A DNA stretch of 46,687 nt from Pantoea brenneri. GTDB taxonomy: Bacteria > Pseudomonadota > Gammaproteobacteria > Enterobacterales > Enterobacteriaceae. The notes below the pieces were generated by a model. That model was not told where the DNA came from, made no database searches, and saw only the letters and a list, made by a program, of their open reading frames with translations. The position numbers were made by a program, and so were the translations under genes. The DNA lies in the NCBI GenBank assembly GCA_002095305.1, contig MIEI01000036.1:1-46687 (forward strand), given 5' to 3'. The number at the start of each line of letters is the position of its first letter. Positions within the stretch are counted from its first letter, which is position 1. Positions 1 through 9,631 of this stretch are shown here, piece after piece.

Positions 1-645
1 ACCCGGCTGCATGCCTTCGCCGCCAAAGGTCGGCGTGCTGTCATTGGTCGTGGTGCCATCGGCAATTGGATTGCCCACATCGTCACTCAGCGCCGGTTTG
101 GTGGCTGGCACGACTGCGGGATCGCTGCTGTTATTGTCATCAACCACGACGCCGGTGTTGTCATCCGGGTTTGTTGCGGCTGAAGAGGAGGAGCTGTGAT
201 GTTTGCCGCCCGAATGAGAGGAAATGGCAATGCCGGCTAATGCGGCAACGCCTGCCAGCGCGCCACCGGCAAGCAGCATATTATCGATAACCGCGGCATC
301 AACCGTATTTGATGTCAGCGTATAAAAACCGTCAGCGGCGTCATAGTCATAAGCATATAAGACACCGTCCGGGCCCGATGCGAGCATAACTGGCGCTTCT
401 GTCTGACCGACATTGTCGAGGATGATCTGGTAATGCTCACCGGTAACCGCATCTTCCAGTTCGAACTGGAACTTATCGTCAACTTTTGCGGCTTTGATCT
501 TTTTGGGCGGTTTTCCGTCACTGTTATGGACTTCATAGGACACAGCCTGCTGAGGCACATTGACCTGCAGGGATTGATGTGAGTTTAAGGTATGTTTAGT
601 GATGACATCGCCTTTGATGTCTTTGATTATTAATTGCAAGCTCAT
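1..645 (-). CDS. bapA: BapA-like giant biofilm adhesin, N-terminal part (partial)
   Basis: The reverse strand is open from an ATG at 645 to the left edge (215 codons, no stop), so this is the N-terminus of a longer gene. The start MSLQLIIKDIKGDVI, followed by a short beta-rich prefix with PQQAVSYEVHN, matches the BapA/Bap prefix-like domain of large surface adhesins secreted by type I systems. Around residues 117-140 there is a Gly/Ala-rich hydrophobic segment (LLAGGALAGVAALAGIA), then a His/Ser linker (SSHSGGKHH) and the start of an Asp/Asn/Thr-rich region (TTNDSTPTFGG) typical of the first Ig-like repeat. A GGTGA ribosome site precedes the ATG. Family knowledge: such proteins are very long, mediate cell-cell adhesion in biofilms, and usually sit next to a type I secretion operon, which would lie left of the window. 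The repeats and C-terminal secretion signal are not visible here. Confidence 0.85.
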   Translation of the reverse strand, partial: MSLQLIIKDIKGDVITKHTLNSHQSLQVNVPQQAVSYEVHNSDGKPPKKIKAAKVDDKFQFELEDAVTGEHYQIILDNVGQTEAPVMLASGPDGVLYAYDYDAADGFYTLTSNTVDAAVIDNMLLAGGALAGVAALAGIAISSHSGGKHHSSSSSAATNPDDNTGVVVDDNNSSDPAVVPATKPALSDDVGNPIADGTTTNDSTPTFGGEGMQPG

Positions 646-1867
646 TTTTCACCAATTAAATTTGTTAGGTTCCATCCAATATGTGGGGCAAGCTGTGTTA
701 CGTCTTAAAAGCGTGTCTTAAATGATTAATCAATCCGCAGGCATATAAAGTCCCGATTCAAAACAGGGTAAAGCTTAACGCTTAGCAGATTTATCGGCTT
801 TGATAAAATGCCAACCCATGCATTGCAAAAAATTTACAGGCAGAGTAAAGCAAATACATTTATCAGTACGCCCCCGATAAACCAGCGTGATTAACCGGTA
901 CAGGTGTTATCGGAGGTTATTAGGAACTTTATTACAGAAGCCGTTTAAAGGAAAGATTAAGAATCAATATCGGCGAGCCAGAGAAGCTTTACATAAAACA
1001 AAGTAAAACAACACACAAATAGATAAAACCACGCTACCAACGTAAAATGACCGCAGCAGACAAAACCAGTAAAAACAGGCGCATAATAAAACATCCATAT
1101 GTAAAACATGACCTATACCTGACTATCCAGATCAACATCCCCCTGCTCACATTAACTTAGTTTTAAATACAGATTAGCGAATTTAAAACATGCAATGCCA
1201 AATGAAACCCATTAATTTCCATTTCATCCTTATATCGCATTCCAGAATTGGAATAGATTTTAATAACAGCGGCATGATTGGCCAGAAACTCCAACTAATC
1301 TCTATGCAAACACACTTACCCGAATGGAACCTGGTGTTAATGAAATGCGTTACATTGTTTTTTGCAACAGTTCACAGAGCAACTAACACCGTTTTCTAAA
1401 ATAAAACATCATCATATGACAACGTTATTTAACAGGTTTAGCTTTCTATTCCCCTTGATCTGAAGGATGAGATTTTCAGTACCCACGGCTTTGTCTATCG
1501 GCGGGGACGATATTAAGGATAGAGGTTACTGATTAGCTGAGGATAATTGATAAGAGATTATGTTTACCGCTTCCGTTAACGGGCGTTAAGCCGCTATCAA
1601 TTACGGAAAAATTCATCTGACCTGCAATGGCAATAATCACCCGGCAGAAAGCCACGCTCTGAATCACGAACGATCAAATAATCGTCCCAATCAGTTACAG
1701 CAATAAATTACAGCTATAAATTACACCGTTAATAATTCCAGATCGAAATTACCAGGCAAGCCGCGAGCCATACGCTGATTAAAGCGCTGAACTCCAACAT
1801 TCAGCGAAGATTACAGCGCCAGATACCCAGCCCGCTGGCTGCGCAATACAGCGGTGAAAACGGCAGG
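646..1867. other. Long AT-rich intergenic region upstream of the adhesin
   Basis: About 1.2 kb with no convincing gene. A 69-codon frame at 1190-1399 on the plus strand lacks a ribosome site and resembles no family I know. The stretch 1760-1930 on the plus strand reads through a short plausible peptide but has no start signal. The base composition is clearly more AT-rich than the genes on either side. A weak dyad (CCGATAA near 875 / TTATCGG near 910) is the only symmetrical element noticed. This is probably the regulatory region of the adhesin, possibly with remnants of a lost gene near 1740-1860. Confidence 0.5.
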
Positions 1868-2539
1868 TTATATTTTGTTCAGCAGGCGTCTGTCATCACG
1901 CGCCTGCAGTCGTGCTGCCGCCGGGGACGGAAAGATATAGCTGAATAAATCCCGGTAGAAGTTGAGATGTTTCACCAGGCCTTCGTGAATCGTTTTGGTG
2001 ATGTCTTTGACCAGGAACGCCTGTGTGGTACTGAAGTTGGCGACCGAGAAAAAGGTTTTATCATAGACGTTGACCATCCCTTCCCACTTCATCACACGCT
2101 CTTCATCTGCGGCGTCATCTGAAGCGACAAAGATAGCCTTATGTGATTTCACACCGTGGTTACTGACATAGGTCAGCGAGGAGTCGTAGCCTCGCTTGCT
2201 GCGCCAGCGGCAAAATTCATAAGGCACATCGTAACGCGGCAAAAAGAAGTCCGGACAGCGGAAGTTATCGTCGCAAATCAACCCTTCCAGCGTCACCGAA
2301 ACATGCAGAAAGTCCTGCATGAAATCAAATTGCCGGGTTTTGCTGCAACTGACGTTTATGCTGAAATGACCCGCCTGTACGTACCAGTAATTGGTAAATC
2401 CGGTCACCAGAATACAAAATACCTGCCAGTCACTGAGTTTACGATCGCCTGCCAGCCCTCTGAAACGGCTAATCATCATCCGTGATTTAGGATGCTGATA
2501 CGCTTTCAGCAGCGGATCGTTCATACCTTTCAGCAACAT
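1868..2539 (-). CDS. Hypothetical protein, 223 aa
   Basis: Complete frame with a good ribosome site (AAGGAG, 8 nt before the ATG at 2539). I do not recognise the family. There is no signal peptide and no clear membrane segment, although residues 40-55 (WQVFCILVTGFTNYWYV) are hydrophobic and aromatic. The protein is rich in Phe, Tyr and Trp and carries scattered cysteines (residues about 42, 65, 88, 94, 110). The C-terminus is basic (RLQARDDRRLLNKI). It lies 109 nt downstream of the LysR gene on the same strand but has its own ribosome site. It faces the long AT-rich region with nothing downstream. Function unknown; an accessory protein of narrow distribution is the best guess. Confidence 0.6.
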   Translation of the reverse strand: MLLKGMNDPLLKAYQHPKSRMMISRFRGLAGDRKLSDWQVFCILVTGFTNYWYVQAGHFSINVSCSKTRQFDFMQDFLHVSVTLEGLICDDNFRCPDFFLPRYDVPYEFCRWRSKRGYDSSLTYVSNHGVKSHKAIFVASDDAADEERVMKWEGMVNVYDKTFFSVANFSTTQAFLVKDITKTIHEGLVKHLNFYRDLFSYIFPSPAAARLQARDDRRLLNKI

Positions 2540-2648
2540 CAGGCGCTCTCCTTAACATTTTGCGCTTATCCTGCCACGCCCTCTGAACCCTGAAAAGGGG
2601 TCATCTTCTGAATGTGTCGGGGAGGCGGCGGTCGTGCGGTGCCAGCTG

Positions 2649-3563
2649 CTAATCCTGCCGCTGTTGGGTCTGTTGTTGCAAAGCGGCAAGCCTCTGCTCA
2701 AAACAGCCCACCAGCTGGCGTACCTTTTGCGGAATGAAGCGTGCATCGGGAAAGATGGCATAGAGATAGCGGTCCGGCAGCCGGTAGTCAGGCAAAATTC
2801 TGACCAGCTTACCGGCTGCCAGCGCCTCGCTGGCCATCAGCCTCTGTATCCCGCCTATCCCCAGCCCGGCTTCAATAGCCTCTGTCAGCGAGTGACTGTT
2901 ATTCGAGCGAAAGACGCATTCCACTGCACGCGACACGCTCTCTTGTGCTGAGACCAGGCGCAGCGGCGCATCCGGCTGAAGGCCACTGAAGCGAATGTGA
3001 GGATGACGCTGTAAATCGGCGGGCGTCAGCGGTTGCCCGTGTTGCGCTATCCAGTCAGCGGAGGCCACCAGCACCGTTTCAATCGTGGCCAGCATGCGCA
3101 CAGCCAGGCCTGCCGGCGGCGCTTCACTGAGACGGATGGCAACATCGACGCCTTCAGAAATCAGATCCGACAAGCGATCGTCAAGCGCCACCTCGAGCTG
3201 TAATGCCGGATGCTGCTGCTGAAACGCCAGCAGCTGCGGCATAAAGCGCTGGCCCAGCCCGCTGGGTAACTGGATGTGCAGCTTTCCCTGCAACGGCTGC
3301 GACGCCGGCCGTAATTGCTGCTCCAGCTCATCCATGGCATGTAACAGTTGCCTGACCTGTTGCAGATAACGCTGTCCCTCTTCGGTTAACGCCATCGCAC
3401 GCGTAGTTCTGTGCAGCAAAACCACGCCCAGATCATCTTCGAGCGCCGCCACCTGCTGACTCATCGCCGACTGTTTCAGGCCGTGTTGCCGTGCGGCTGC
3501 TGAAAACGATCCCGCTTCGGCAACGCGAATGAATGACTGAATCGCAGTCAGTTTGTTCTGCAT
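2649..3563 (-). CDS. LysR family transcriptional regulator
   Basis: A 304-aa protein of typical LysR length. Residues 1-60 form the winged helix-turn-helix (FIRVAEAGSFSAAARQHGLKQSAMSQQVAALEDDLG, then LLHRTTRAMALTEEG), followed by a linker helix and a substrate-binding domain from about residue 90. It is divergent from the PRISE-type reductase at 3662 with about 100 nt between the starts, the usual arrangement for a LysR protein controlling its neighbour and itself. The inducer is unknown. The C-terminal end is Gln-rich (LAALQQQTQQRQD), which carries no evident function. Confidence 0.92.
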   Translation of the reverse strand: MQNKLTAIQSFIRVAEAGSFSAAARQHGLKQSAMSQQVAALEDDLGVVLLHRTTRAMALTEEGQRYLQQVRQLLHAMDELEQQLRPASQPLQGKLHIQLPSGLGQRFMPQLLAFQQQHPALQLEVALDDRLSDLISEGVDVAIRLSEAPPAGLAVRMLATIETVLVASADWIAQHGQPLTPADLQRHPHIRFSGLQPDAPLRLVSAQESVSRAVECVFRSNNSHSLTEAIEAGLGIGGIQRLMASEALAAGKLVRILPDYRLPDRYLYAIFPDARFIPQKVRQLVGCFEQRLAALQQQTQQRQD

Positions 3564-3661
3564 TTAGTGGATTTCTTAATAAGTGTTATCGGTATAGGGG
3601 GGATTTAATCACAAAGAAGCCCAGGTGAGACTGTGATTTCACTCCAGATGAGATCGCTATC

Positions 3662-4720
3662 ATGAATAACAGGCAGGAAAAAAACGTCGCGCTGGTGGCA
3701 GGCGCAACCGGTATCGTGGGCCAGCAACTTATTCGCGCGCTGTCGGCGCAGCACTGGCAGGTTATCAGCCTGAGCCGCCAGCGACAGCCCGACCCCGGTC
3801 AGCCCAACGTGCTCGCTGTTGATCTGCTCGATCAGCAGCAGAGTAATCAGGTGCTCTCAGCGCTCACCGAGGTTACGCATATTTTTTATAGTGCCTGGCT
3901 CAATGCCCCGGATTGGGCCGCCATGGTGAAACCCAACGTAACGATGCTGCAAAATCTGGTCAGCAGCATGGAGCAGGTCGCGCCGCTGCAGCATGTCAGT
4001 CTGATGCAGGGATATAAGGTCTACGGTGCCCATCTCGGACCGTTTAAAACGCCAGCGCGGGAAAGCGATGCTGGCGTACCGGGTGCTGAATTTAATGCCG
4101 AACAACTTCGCTGGCTGGCCGATCGGCAACAGGGTAAAGCCTGGCACTGGAGCGCGCTGCGTCCCGGCGTGGTTGGCAGCGACCGGCCGGGCAACAGCAT
4201 GAACATGGCGCTGAGTCTGGCGCTCTATGCCTCACTCTGTCGTGCTGAAAAGCTGCCTCTGCGCTTCCCGGGTTCGGTGCAGACCTGGCACAGCCTGGTC
4301 GACTTTACCGACGCTGAATTACTGGCAGACGCCACGATCTGGGCCGGACAGGCATCCGACGCACGCAATCAGGCGTTTAACGTGAATAATGGTGATTTAT
4401 GGCGCTGGAGTGAGCTGTGGCCGGTGATCGCGGCGTGGTTTGATCTTGAGATCGCGCCGCCCGTTTCCTTATCGCTGCAGCAATTGTTCAGCGATTATCG
4501 ACACAACTGGCAGGATATCGCTGCGGCTAACCAACTGGTTCAGCCCGATATTCTGGCGCTCAGTGACGGCAGTTTTGCCGATTTCGTCTTCGGCTGGCAC
4601 TACGATATGTTTGGCGACGGCAGCAAAATCCGTCAGGCGGGGTTTCATCAGTACCGCGCAACCGACCGGATGTTCTGCGATCTGTTTGCCCGCTTTCGCG
4701 CCGCCAGAATTATTCCCTGA
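3662..4720 (+). CDS. PRISE-like SDR reductase (progesterone 5-beta-reductase/iridoid synthase type)
   Basis: A 352-aa extended short-chain dehydrogenase. Residues 10-20 hold the nucleotide-binding loop (VAGATGIVG). The blocks QGYKVYGAHLGPF, SALRPGVVGSDRPGNSMNM and AFNVNNGDLWRWSELWP are characteristic of the PRISE group, NADPH-dependent enone reductases found in plants and many bacteria. The conserved lysine of the GxKxY motif is present, but where the family usually has an F-Y-Y catalytic tyrosine motif this protein reads EFNAEQL, with no tyrosine. The substrate cannot be inferred. Divergent from the LysR gene at 3563, which probably regulates it. Confidence 0.82.
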   Translation: MNNRQEKNVALVAGATGIVGQQLIRALSAQHWQVISLSRQRQPDPGQPNVLAVDLLDQQQSNQVLSALTEVTHIFYSAWLNAPDWAAMVKPNVTMLQNLVSSMEQVAPLQHVSLMQGYKVYGAHLGPFKTPARESDAGVPGAEFNAEQLRWLADRQQGKAWHWSALRPGVVGSDRPGNSMNMALSLALYASLCRAEKLPLRFPGSVQTWHSLVDFTDAELLADATIWAGQASDARNQAFNVNNGDLWRWSELWPVIAAWFDLEIAPPVSLSLQQLFSDYRHNWQDIAAANQLVQPDILALSDGSFADFVFGWHYDMFGDGSKIRQAGFHQYRATDRMFCDLFARFRAARIIP

Positions 4721-4789
4721 CCGCCTCAGTACGATTGGCATACGCAGACAGCACGGCCGGAACGCCTGGCTGGCTGCGCGGCATAACGA

Positions 4790-5665
4790 TTAGCGCCCTT
4801 TCTTCCTGCGTCCCGGCTGCGCAAAACGCTTGCGGGAGGCGCTGTCAGGCTCGGCTTTGCCAGCAGCCGGACGGGACGGGCTTTTTTGCGGTTTTTTTGC
4901 TGCGGCGGTTTTAGCCGGCGCTTTCTTTGCCGGCTTATCTTCTGAAGAAGAGTTCTCCAGCAGTTTAAACAATTCGATCAGTTCGTCATCAGTCAGATCG
5001 CGCCATTCGCCCAGCGGCAGACCTTTCAGGTTGACGTTCATGATGCGGGTACGCTCAAGCTTCGTTACTTCGTAACCAAAGTGCTTACACATGCGGCGGA
5101 TCTGGCGATTCAGCCCTTGCACCAGGGTGATACGAAACACAAAAGGCGCTTCTTTTTTGACTTTGCATTTTTTGGTCACGGTACCCAGCATCGGCACGCC
5201 CGCGCCCATTCCGGCGATAAACTCGTCGGTAATCGGCTTATCAACGGTGACCACATACTCTTTTTCGTGATTATTACCGGCGCGCAGGATTTTATTGACC
5301 AGATCGCCGTGGTTGGTCAGGAAAATCAGCCCCTGAGAATCTTTGTCCAGACGGCCAATCGGGAAGACCCGCTTACTGTGGTTAACGAAATCGCTGATGT
5401 TGTCGCGCTCACCCTCTTCCATGGTGGTGATAATGCCGACCGGTTTGTTCAGCGCAATCAGCACTAAATCATCTTCATCACGCGGTTCGATAAGCTGACC
5501 GTTCACTTTCACCACATCGCCTGCAAAAACCTGCGCGCCGACAGTGGCGCGTTTGCCGTTAATGAAAACGTTGCCCTGTTCGATATAACGATCGGCGTCG
5601 CGACGAGAACAGATTCCGCTCTCGCTGATGTATTTATTGAGACGAGTTGATGAGTGAGTCAGCAT
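4790..5665 (-). CDS. rluF: 23S rRNA pseudouridine(2604) synthase RluF
   Basis: A 291-aa protein closely following the E. coli RluF sequence as I know it. Residues about 7-60 are an S4 RNA-binding domain ([24 protein letters not shown]). The catalytic domain follows, with the active-site motif [10 protein letters not shown] (Asp about residue 107) and the RsuA/RluB/E/F-type block [18 protein letters not shown]. The C-terminal tail (from about residue 240) is a long Lys/Ala/Pro-rich basic extension, also present in E. coli. RluF converts uridine 2604 (and to a lesser extent 2605) of 23S rRNA to pseudouridine. Standalone housekeeping gene, convergent with the reductase at 4720. Confidence 0.96.
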   Translation of the reverse strand: MLTHSSTRLNKYISESGICSRRDADRYIEQGNVFINGKRATVGAQVFAGDVVKVNGQLIEPRDEDDLVLIALNKPVGIITTMEEGERDNISDFVNHSKRVFPIGRLDKDSQGLIFLTNHGDLVNKILRAGNNHEKEYVVTVDKPITDEFIAGMGAGVPMLGTVTKKCKVKKEAPFVFRITLVQGLNRQIRRMCKHFGYEVTKLERTRIMNVNLKGLPLGEWRDLTDDELIELFKLLENSSSEDKPAKKAPAKTAAAKKPQKSPSRPAAGKAEPDSASRKRFAQPGRRKKGR

Positions 5666-5776
5666 GGTTCCTCCAAAAAACGCGGACTATACCTTACCGG
5701 CGTGGGCTTGCGAAGTGTTTGCGAGCGAAACTTTTCCACGCCGGAAGCGCGGCCCGGTCCGGCTGAACGGCGTGAC

Positions 5777-6262
5777 TCAGTCAGACGGCGCTGACAGGTC
5801 AATGGCCATATCCATACAGCGCAATCCACTGCCGGCCAGCTTTGAAGGATAAACACTTTCTCCCAGCAACTCGAAGCCATGTTGCAGGTAAAAGCTGGCG
5901 GCGTTAGGGGTAGATGAGAGCGTCAGGCGCCGGTAGCCACGGCGCTGTGCTTCTGCTTTGATGGTCTCAATAATCTCGCCCGCCAGCCCCTGCCCGGTGA
6001 AGCCAGGCAGGGTGAAAATGGCTTCAATGCTGCCGGCCGCCAGATCCAGCGAGCCGGTCGCCACCGGCTGGCCGTCAGGGCCGTCGATCACCAGGAAAGG
6101 ATTTTCGCGGATCATCGCCGGAAAGCTGGCGGGCATCCGGTCCGGCGTCCAGGCTGCAATTACCTCGGGCGCATACGCCGTCTGGCAGCCGTGGCGAATC
6201 GCCTGGTTTCTGATATCCCACAAGATTAATGCCTCTTCAGGTGAAGCCCGTCTGACCTTCAT
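5777..6262 (-). CDS. GNAT family N-acetyltransferase
   Basis: About 161 aa. The GNAT fold is seen in the sequence: N-terminal RRASPEEALILWDIRNQAI, the central strand VATGSLDLAAGSIEAIFTLPGFTGQGLAGEIIETIKAEAQRRG (acetyl-CoA pyrophosphate loop of the Q/R-x-x-G-x-G/A type, here GFTGQGLAG), then LSSTPNAASFYLQHGFELLG, the usual C-terminal motif. An upstream in-frame ATG at 6283 exists, but the AGGAG at about 6269-6273 puts the start at 6262 or 6265. The acceptor substrate is unknown. It lies just downstream of the autotransporter esterase on the same strand. Confidence 0.85.
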   Translation of the reverse strand: MKVRRASPEEALILWDIRNQAIRHGCQTAYAPEVIAAWTPDRMPASFPAMIRENPFLVIDGPDGQPVATGSLDLAAGSIEAIFTLPGFTGQGLAGEIIETIKAEAQRRGYRRLTLSSTPNAASFYLQHGFELLGESVYPSKLAGSGLRCMDMAIDLSAPSD

Positions 6263-6338
6263 CATCCTCTCCTGCTTCATCAATGCGACCGTCTCGCTAC
6301 GTTATCACACCGCTTCCCTGCAGTGCGATCGCCGCCGA

Positions 6339-8321
6339 TCAGAAGCGCGCATTGAGCCCGACGTTCCAGCTCACCTGATGATATTCGCTGTTGCCCGCCA
6401 CCGCAGAGACGCCAGCAAATGCGGTTACCGCAGTGCCAAGCGGCACGCTGGCCCCGACCGCCATATCCAGCCAGTTGTCATCGCCTGTTTCGCTGGTGCG
6501 GGTAAACGCCGTGCGGGTCGATTTCAGCCCGGCCGTCACCGCTGAGTCACTGTCGCCAAACTGATGGTTGTAACTGATCTGCGCCCACGGATTGATCAAC
6601 AGCTGCCTGCTGTCGATGCGCCAGCCGACAGACCCGACCTGCGAGTGCAGCGTCTGATCGCCAAAGCGCATGGCGCTGCTGCGATTGCCCTGCTCCTGAT
6701 AGCCTGAGACCCGGCTATAATCCAGCGCATAGCTGGCAACCGGACCGGTAGAAACATACTGGCCGAGCGGCAGATCCCAGCCAGTTTCAATTCGCATTCC
6801 CAGCAGCTTACCGTCGGTACTGCCCTGTTCAGTCCGGGTGGCCGGACCCAGCCTGACCTGACGCTCAATATCATCGAAATCGAGATCGGCATAATGCAGA
6901 TCGGCGTTAATCCAGCCCTGATCAAACAGCCGCAGCTGACTCCACAGCGCCACCAGATTGCCACGCAGCCGGTAGTCGTAACGCGACGAAGGCTCCTGAC
7001 GCTGCGACGTCGCTGAAAACATCGCCCCGGCCTGCCAGCTGTCGTTTAGCTGATAACCGATGCCGACCGCGCCATTGGCGGTGGTGGCATCGCCATCCTG
7101 ATAACTGTCGCCACGAAAATTCCGTGACAGACCGGCATAGCCACCAAACACGGTAAACTGTCCGGCCTCCGCAGGCTGCTGGCGCTGCTGCTGTAAATGT
7201 CCTTCCAGGGTACTACGCGCATCCTTCACCAGCATCAGCGGTGACTGACTCAGCGCCGCCACCTGTAACGGCGCATCCAGCACCGACTGAATATAGTCAG
7301 CGATCAGGGCATGCACCGCCGGGCTGGGATGCAGACGATCCGCAAACAGATACTGCTGCGCCTGAGAGAAACCCGGCGTGGCCGAGGTGCAATCCATTGC
7401 CGAGACGCCAGGCGGACAGGCCATGCCTGCGCTGTTGCTGATGCCGTACTGAACGGGATTGTCGATCACCTCATTGAACAACCGGTTGATATCGACCCGC
7501 GCGATATTGCCGCCGGTTGCCACCAGCCCCTGCTCTTCGAGCTGGTTATAACGGTCGGTCAGCGTCGCCGCGGTGTCGCTTAATAGTTGCCAGGCGGCAA
7601 ACAGCTGGCGGGCGATAGCCTCACGCACCAGTGGAATGGCCGGGATCTGATCCGCAGCCTGGCGGAATGCCGCCTCAATAGCCTGCTCGCGCGCCGCCCG
7701 ATCGGGAGTTGTGACGCTGCTTAACGACTGGAACAGCGCCGCCATAGCCGGTTCTGCTACCGGGCCAAGCGGTTGCAGAATGGCCTGCAGTAATGCCGGC
7801 GTCGCCCCGACGTTTGGCACCGTCGGCACCACCACGGTACCCGCCCCGGCCGCCAGCAGCCGGCTGACCTGGTCGGCCGCAGAGCGGGCACTGTGATCAA
7901 TCACCTGCACCGCATTCAGCGGATCGGCTGCGGCAGCAGCCAGATCGTTACCGCCGATCCAGTGAATATAGAGACCATTGCCGTCAGCGCGACCGCCACT
8001 GGCGGCCAGATAACGGTCTAGCTGATCCTGACTGTTGTACTGCGGATTAAGCGCCGGCACCGCCACCGCACCTCCGGCGGCATAGTTACTGCCGCCCTGA
8101 GAAGACGGCAGCAGGGTTTGATTCAGCTGTTGCGCCAGTATCTCGTCATATAACGGATGGGACGCCGCGTCGTAGGTGAAGCGGCCCACATTGCCACCGT
8201 CGCTCAGGCTATCGCCAAACACGGTGAGTTGACTCCAGGCCGCTGCCGGCAGCGGCGACAGCAGACTCAGGGTGGTTATCGCTGCACTGGAGAGCAGGTG
8301 TCGCGCGTGAAAGGATTTCAT
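6339..8321 (-). CDS. Autotransporter GDSL-type esterase/lipase (ApeE/EstA-like)
   Basis: A 660-aa protein. Residues 1-28 are a Sec signal peptide (AAITTLSLLSPLPAAAWS). The passenger is a GDSL hydrolase: block I VFGDSLSDGGN (catalytic Ser about 38), block III HWIGGNDLA, and block V FADRLHPSPAVH giving the Asp/His pair. From about residue 385 to the C-terminus is an autotransporter beta-barrel ending in an aromatic residue (NVGLNARF), the usual outer-membrane insertion signal. Length and layout match Salmonella ApeE and Pseudomonas EstA, surface-anchored esterases. A Cys pair in the insert AGMACPPGVSAMDCTS may be disulphide-bonded. No PhoB box was found upstream by eye. The enzyme is expected at the outer surface, acting on fatty-acyl esters. 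Confidence 0.93.
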   Translation of the reverse strand: MKSFHARHLLSSAAITTLSLLSPLPAAAWSQLTVFGDSLSDGGNVGRFTYDAASHPLYDEILAQQLNQTLLPSSQGGSNYAAGGAVAVPALNPQYNSQDQLDRYLAASGGRADGNGLYIHWIGGNDLAAAAADPLNAVQVIDHSARSAADQVSRLLAAGAGTVVVPTVPNVGATPALLQAILQPLGPVAEPAMAALFQSLSSVTTPDRAAREQAIEAAFRQAADQIPAIPLVREAIARQLFAAWQLLSDTAATLTDRYNQLEEQGLVATGGNIARVDINRLFNEVIDNPVQYGISNSAGMACPPGVSAMDCTSATPGFSQAQQYLFADRLHPSPAVHALIADYIQSVLDAPLQVAALSQSPLMLVKDARSTLEGHLQQQRQQPAEAGQFTVFGGYAGLSRNFRGDSYQDGDATTANGAVGIGYQLNDSWQAGAMFSATSQRQEPSSRYDYRLRGNLVALWSQLRLFDQGWINADLHYADLDFDDIERQVRLGPATRTEQGSTDGKLLGMRIETGWDLPLGQYVSTGPVASYALDYSRVSGYQEQGNRSSAMRFGDQTLHSQVGSVGWRIDSRQLLINPWAQISYNHQFGDSDSAVTAGLKSTRTAFTRTSETGDDNWLDMAVGASVPLGTAVTAFAGVSAVAGNSEYHQVSWNVGLNARF

Positions 8322-8512
8322 CTTCGGCTCCGCACAAGGTAACAGGGATTAAAAGAAGCAAAAAAGAGGCTCAATCTCGCAAAGCAAAGTAAGCGTAGTC
8401 GGCAGCAGAAAATGGCAGCAGAAAAGCCGCGATCGGGATCTCAAAGCGGGAAAATTTGGTCAGCTGCGGTGTCTCGCCCGGCAGAGATGATGACCGCCGG
8501 GCACTGCAGGGA

Positions 8513-9409
8513 CTATTTTTTACCGGCAGGTTTCAGGCCGCGATAGAGATCCTGCAGCCGTTTCATGGTTTTGACCGTGCGCTGAGGTAGCGTGGACGCC
8601 ACCGAAAGAATCAGCATTTCCAGACAGACCATAATGGTGCCGTGCAGCGGAATCCGGCCGTTTTCACCGCCGCGCGGAACGTTAATCACCACATCGGCTT
8701 CGCGGGCAAAAAACGACTCGGTGGCATGAGTCAGCAAAATAATCGGAATTCCCAGCCGTTTTGCCTCGCGGACCACGGTAGTGCCTTCGCGGTGCGCCGA
8801 TTGTTGCGCCATCATCACCAGCACGTCACCGCGCTGAAGTGCCAGCATCTGTTCGGCCAGCGCAATACTGGCGCGATTAAGGGAAAACGCCGGCAGCCCG
8901 ATACGATTTAACAGGCGGACGCTGTAATCCGCCAGAATTCCGGAGGCGTTGATGCCAAAAATCGCCACCTGACGCGCCTCCCCCAGCAGCGCCACCGCAT
9001 CGGCGACGGCGACACGGTTCTGCGGCTGCGACATCACCTCACAGGCGCGCCGGTGCCCCTCCAGTACAAAATCAATCGCGCTGTTAACGTCGCTGGTCAC
9101 CTCACTGACGGTGGTGATCATCTTTTCTTCGGAGGTCAGCGACGGACCAAACCACGCCTGCAGCGTCTGTTTCAGATCGCGCAGGCCGCTAAAACCCAGC
9201 GCCTGAACTGCCCGGATCACCGTTGCATCGGAGGTCTGATTAGCCAGTGCTATCTCCATCGCGGTGCTTTCCAGCACCGTTTCCCGCTGTTGATCGATAT
9301 AGCGAGCCACCGCCAGCAGCCGGGGCGACAGCTGCTTTTCCCGCGAACGCAGACGTTCCCCGAAAATATCGACCCGATTTTTGCCGGTCCTGGCCTGTTT
9401 CATTTTCAT
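8513..9409 (-). CDS. MurR/RpiR family transcriptional regulator
   Basis: A 298-aa protein with an N-terminal RpiR-type HTH (residues about 20-95: LSPRLLAVARYIDQQRETVLESTAMEIALANQTSDATVIRAVQALGFSG) and a C-terminal SIS sugar-phosphate-binding domain (residues about 140-270: VAIFGINASGILADYSVRLLNRIG and VLVMMAQQSAHREGTTVVREAKRLGIPIILLTH). Family members sense phosphosugars and act as repressors or activators. The gene is divergent from the siderophore receptor, separated by 465 nt, and upstream of the esterase on the same strand. No sugar catabolic gene is adjacent, so its target is unclear. Confidence 0.93.
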   Translation of the reverse strand: MKMKQARTGKNRVDIFGERLRSREKQLSPRLLAVARYIDQQRETVLESTAMEIALANQTSDATVIRAVQALGFSGLRDLKQTLQAWFGPSLTSEEKMITTVSEVTSDVNSAIDFVLEGHRRACEVMSQPQNRVAVADAVALLGEARQVAIFGINASGILADYSVRLLNRIGLPAFSLNRASIALAEQMLALQRGDVLVMMAQQSAHREGTTVVREAKRLGIPIILLTHATESFFAREADVVINVPRGGENGRIPLHGTIMVCLEMLILSVASTLPQRTVKTMKRLQDLYRGLKPAGKK

Positions 9410-9631
9410 ACCTGCTGGCTGAGTTTTGGGTCGGACAAGAAGGTTTACCCACCCTGAAAAGCGTTGATTTTAACCTGAACGCTGTAGTGAGCAAGCCTAA
9501 CCATGCTGTAATTCACCTGATAATGCTGGGGAATTAACCGCTAATCAAGCTAGGGTAATTTATATTACAACACATATTTCAATACTTTATAGTGAAAACC
9601 CTGATTCATTAAACCGGCAAAATGCGGCAAC

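Noticed and set aside
1190..1399. 69-codon plus-strand frame in the adhesin upstream region
   Set aside because: No ribosome site, no recognised family, AT-rich region where such frames occur by chance.
4790..5665. Plus-strand frames opposite rluF (for example 5081-5467)
   Set aside because: Shadows of the highly conserved rluF coding strand.
8322..8512. PhoB box upstream of the autotransporter esterase
   Set aside because: ApeE of Salmonella is phosphate-regulated, but no CTGTCAT-type direct repeats are visible here.
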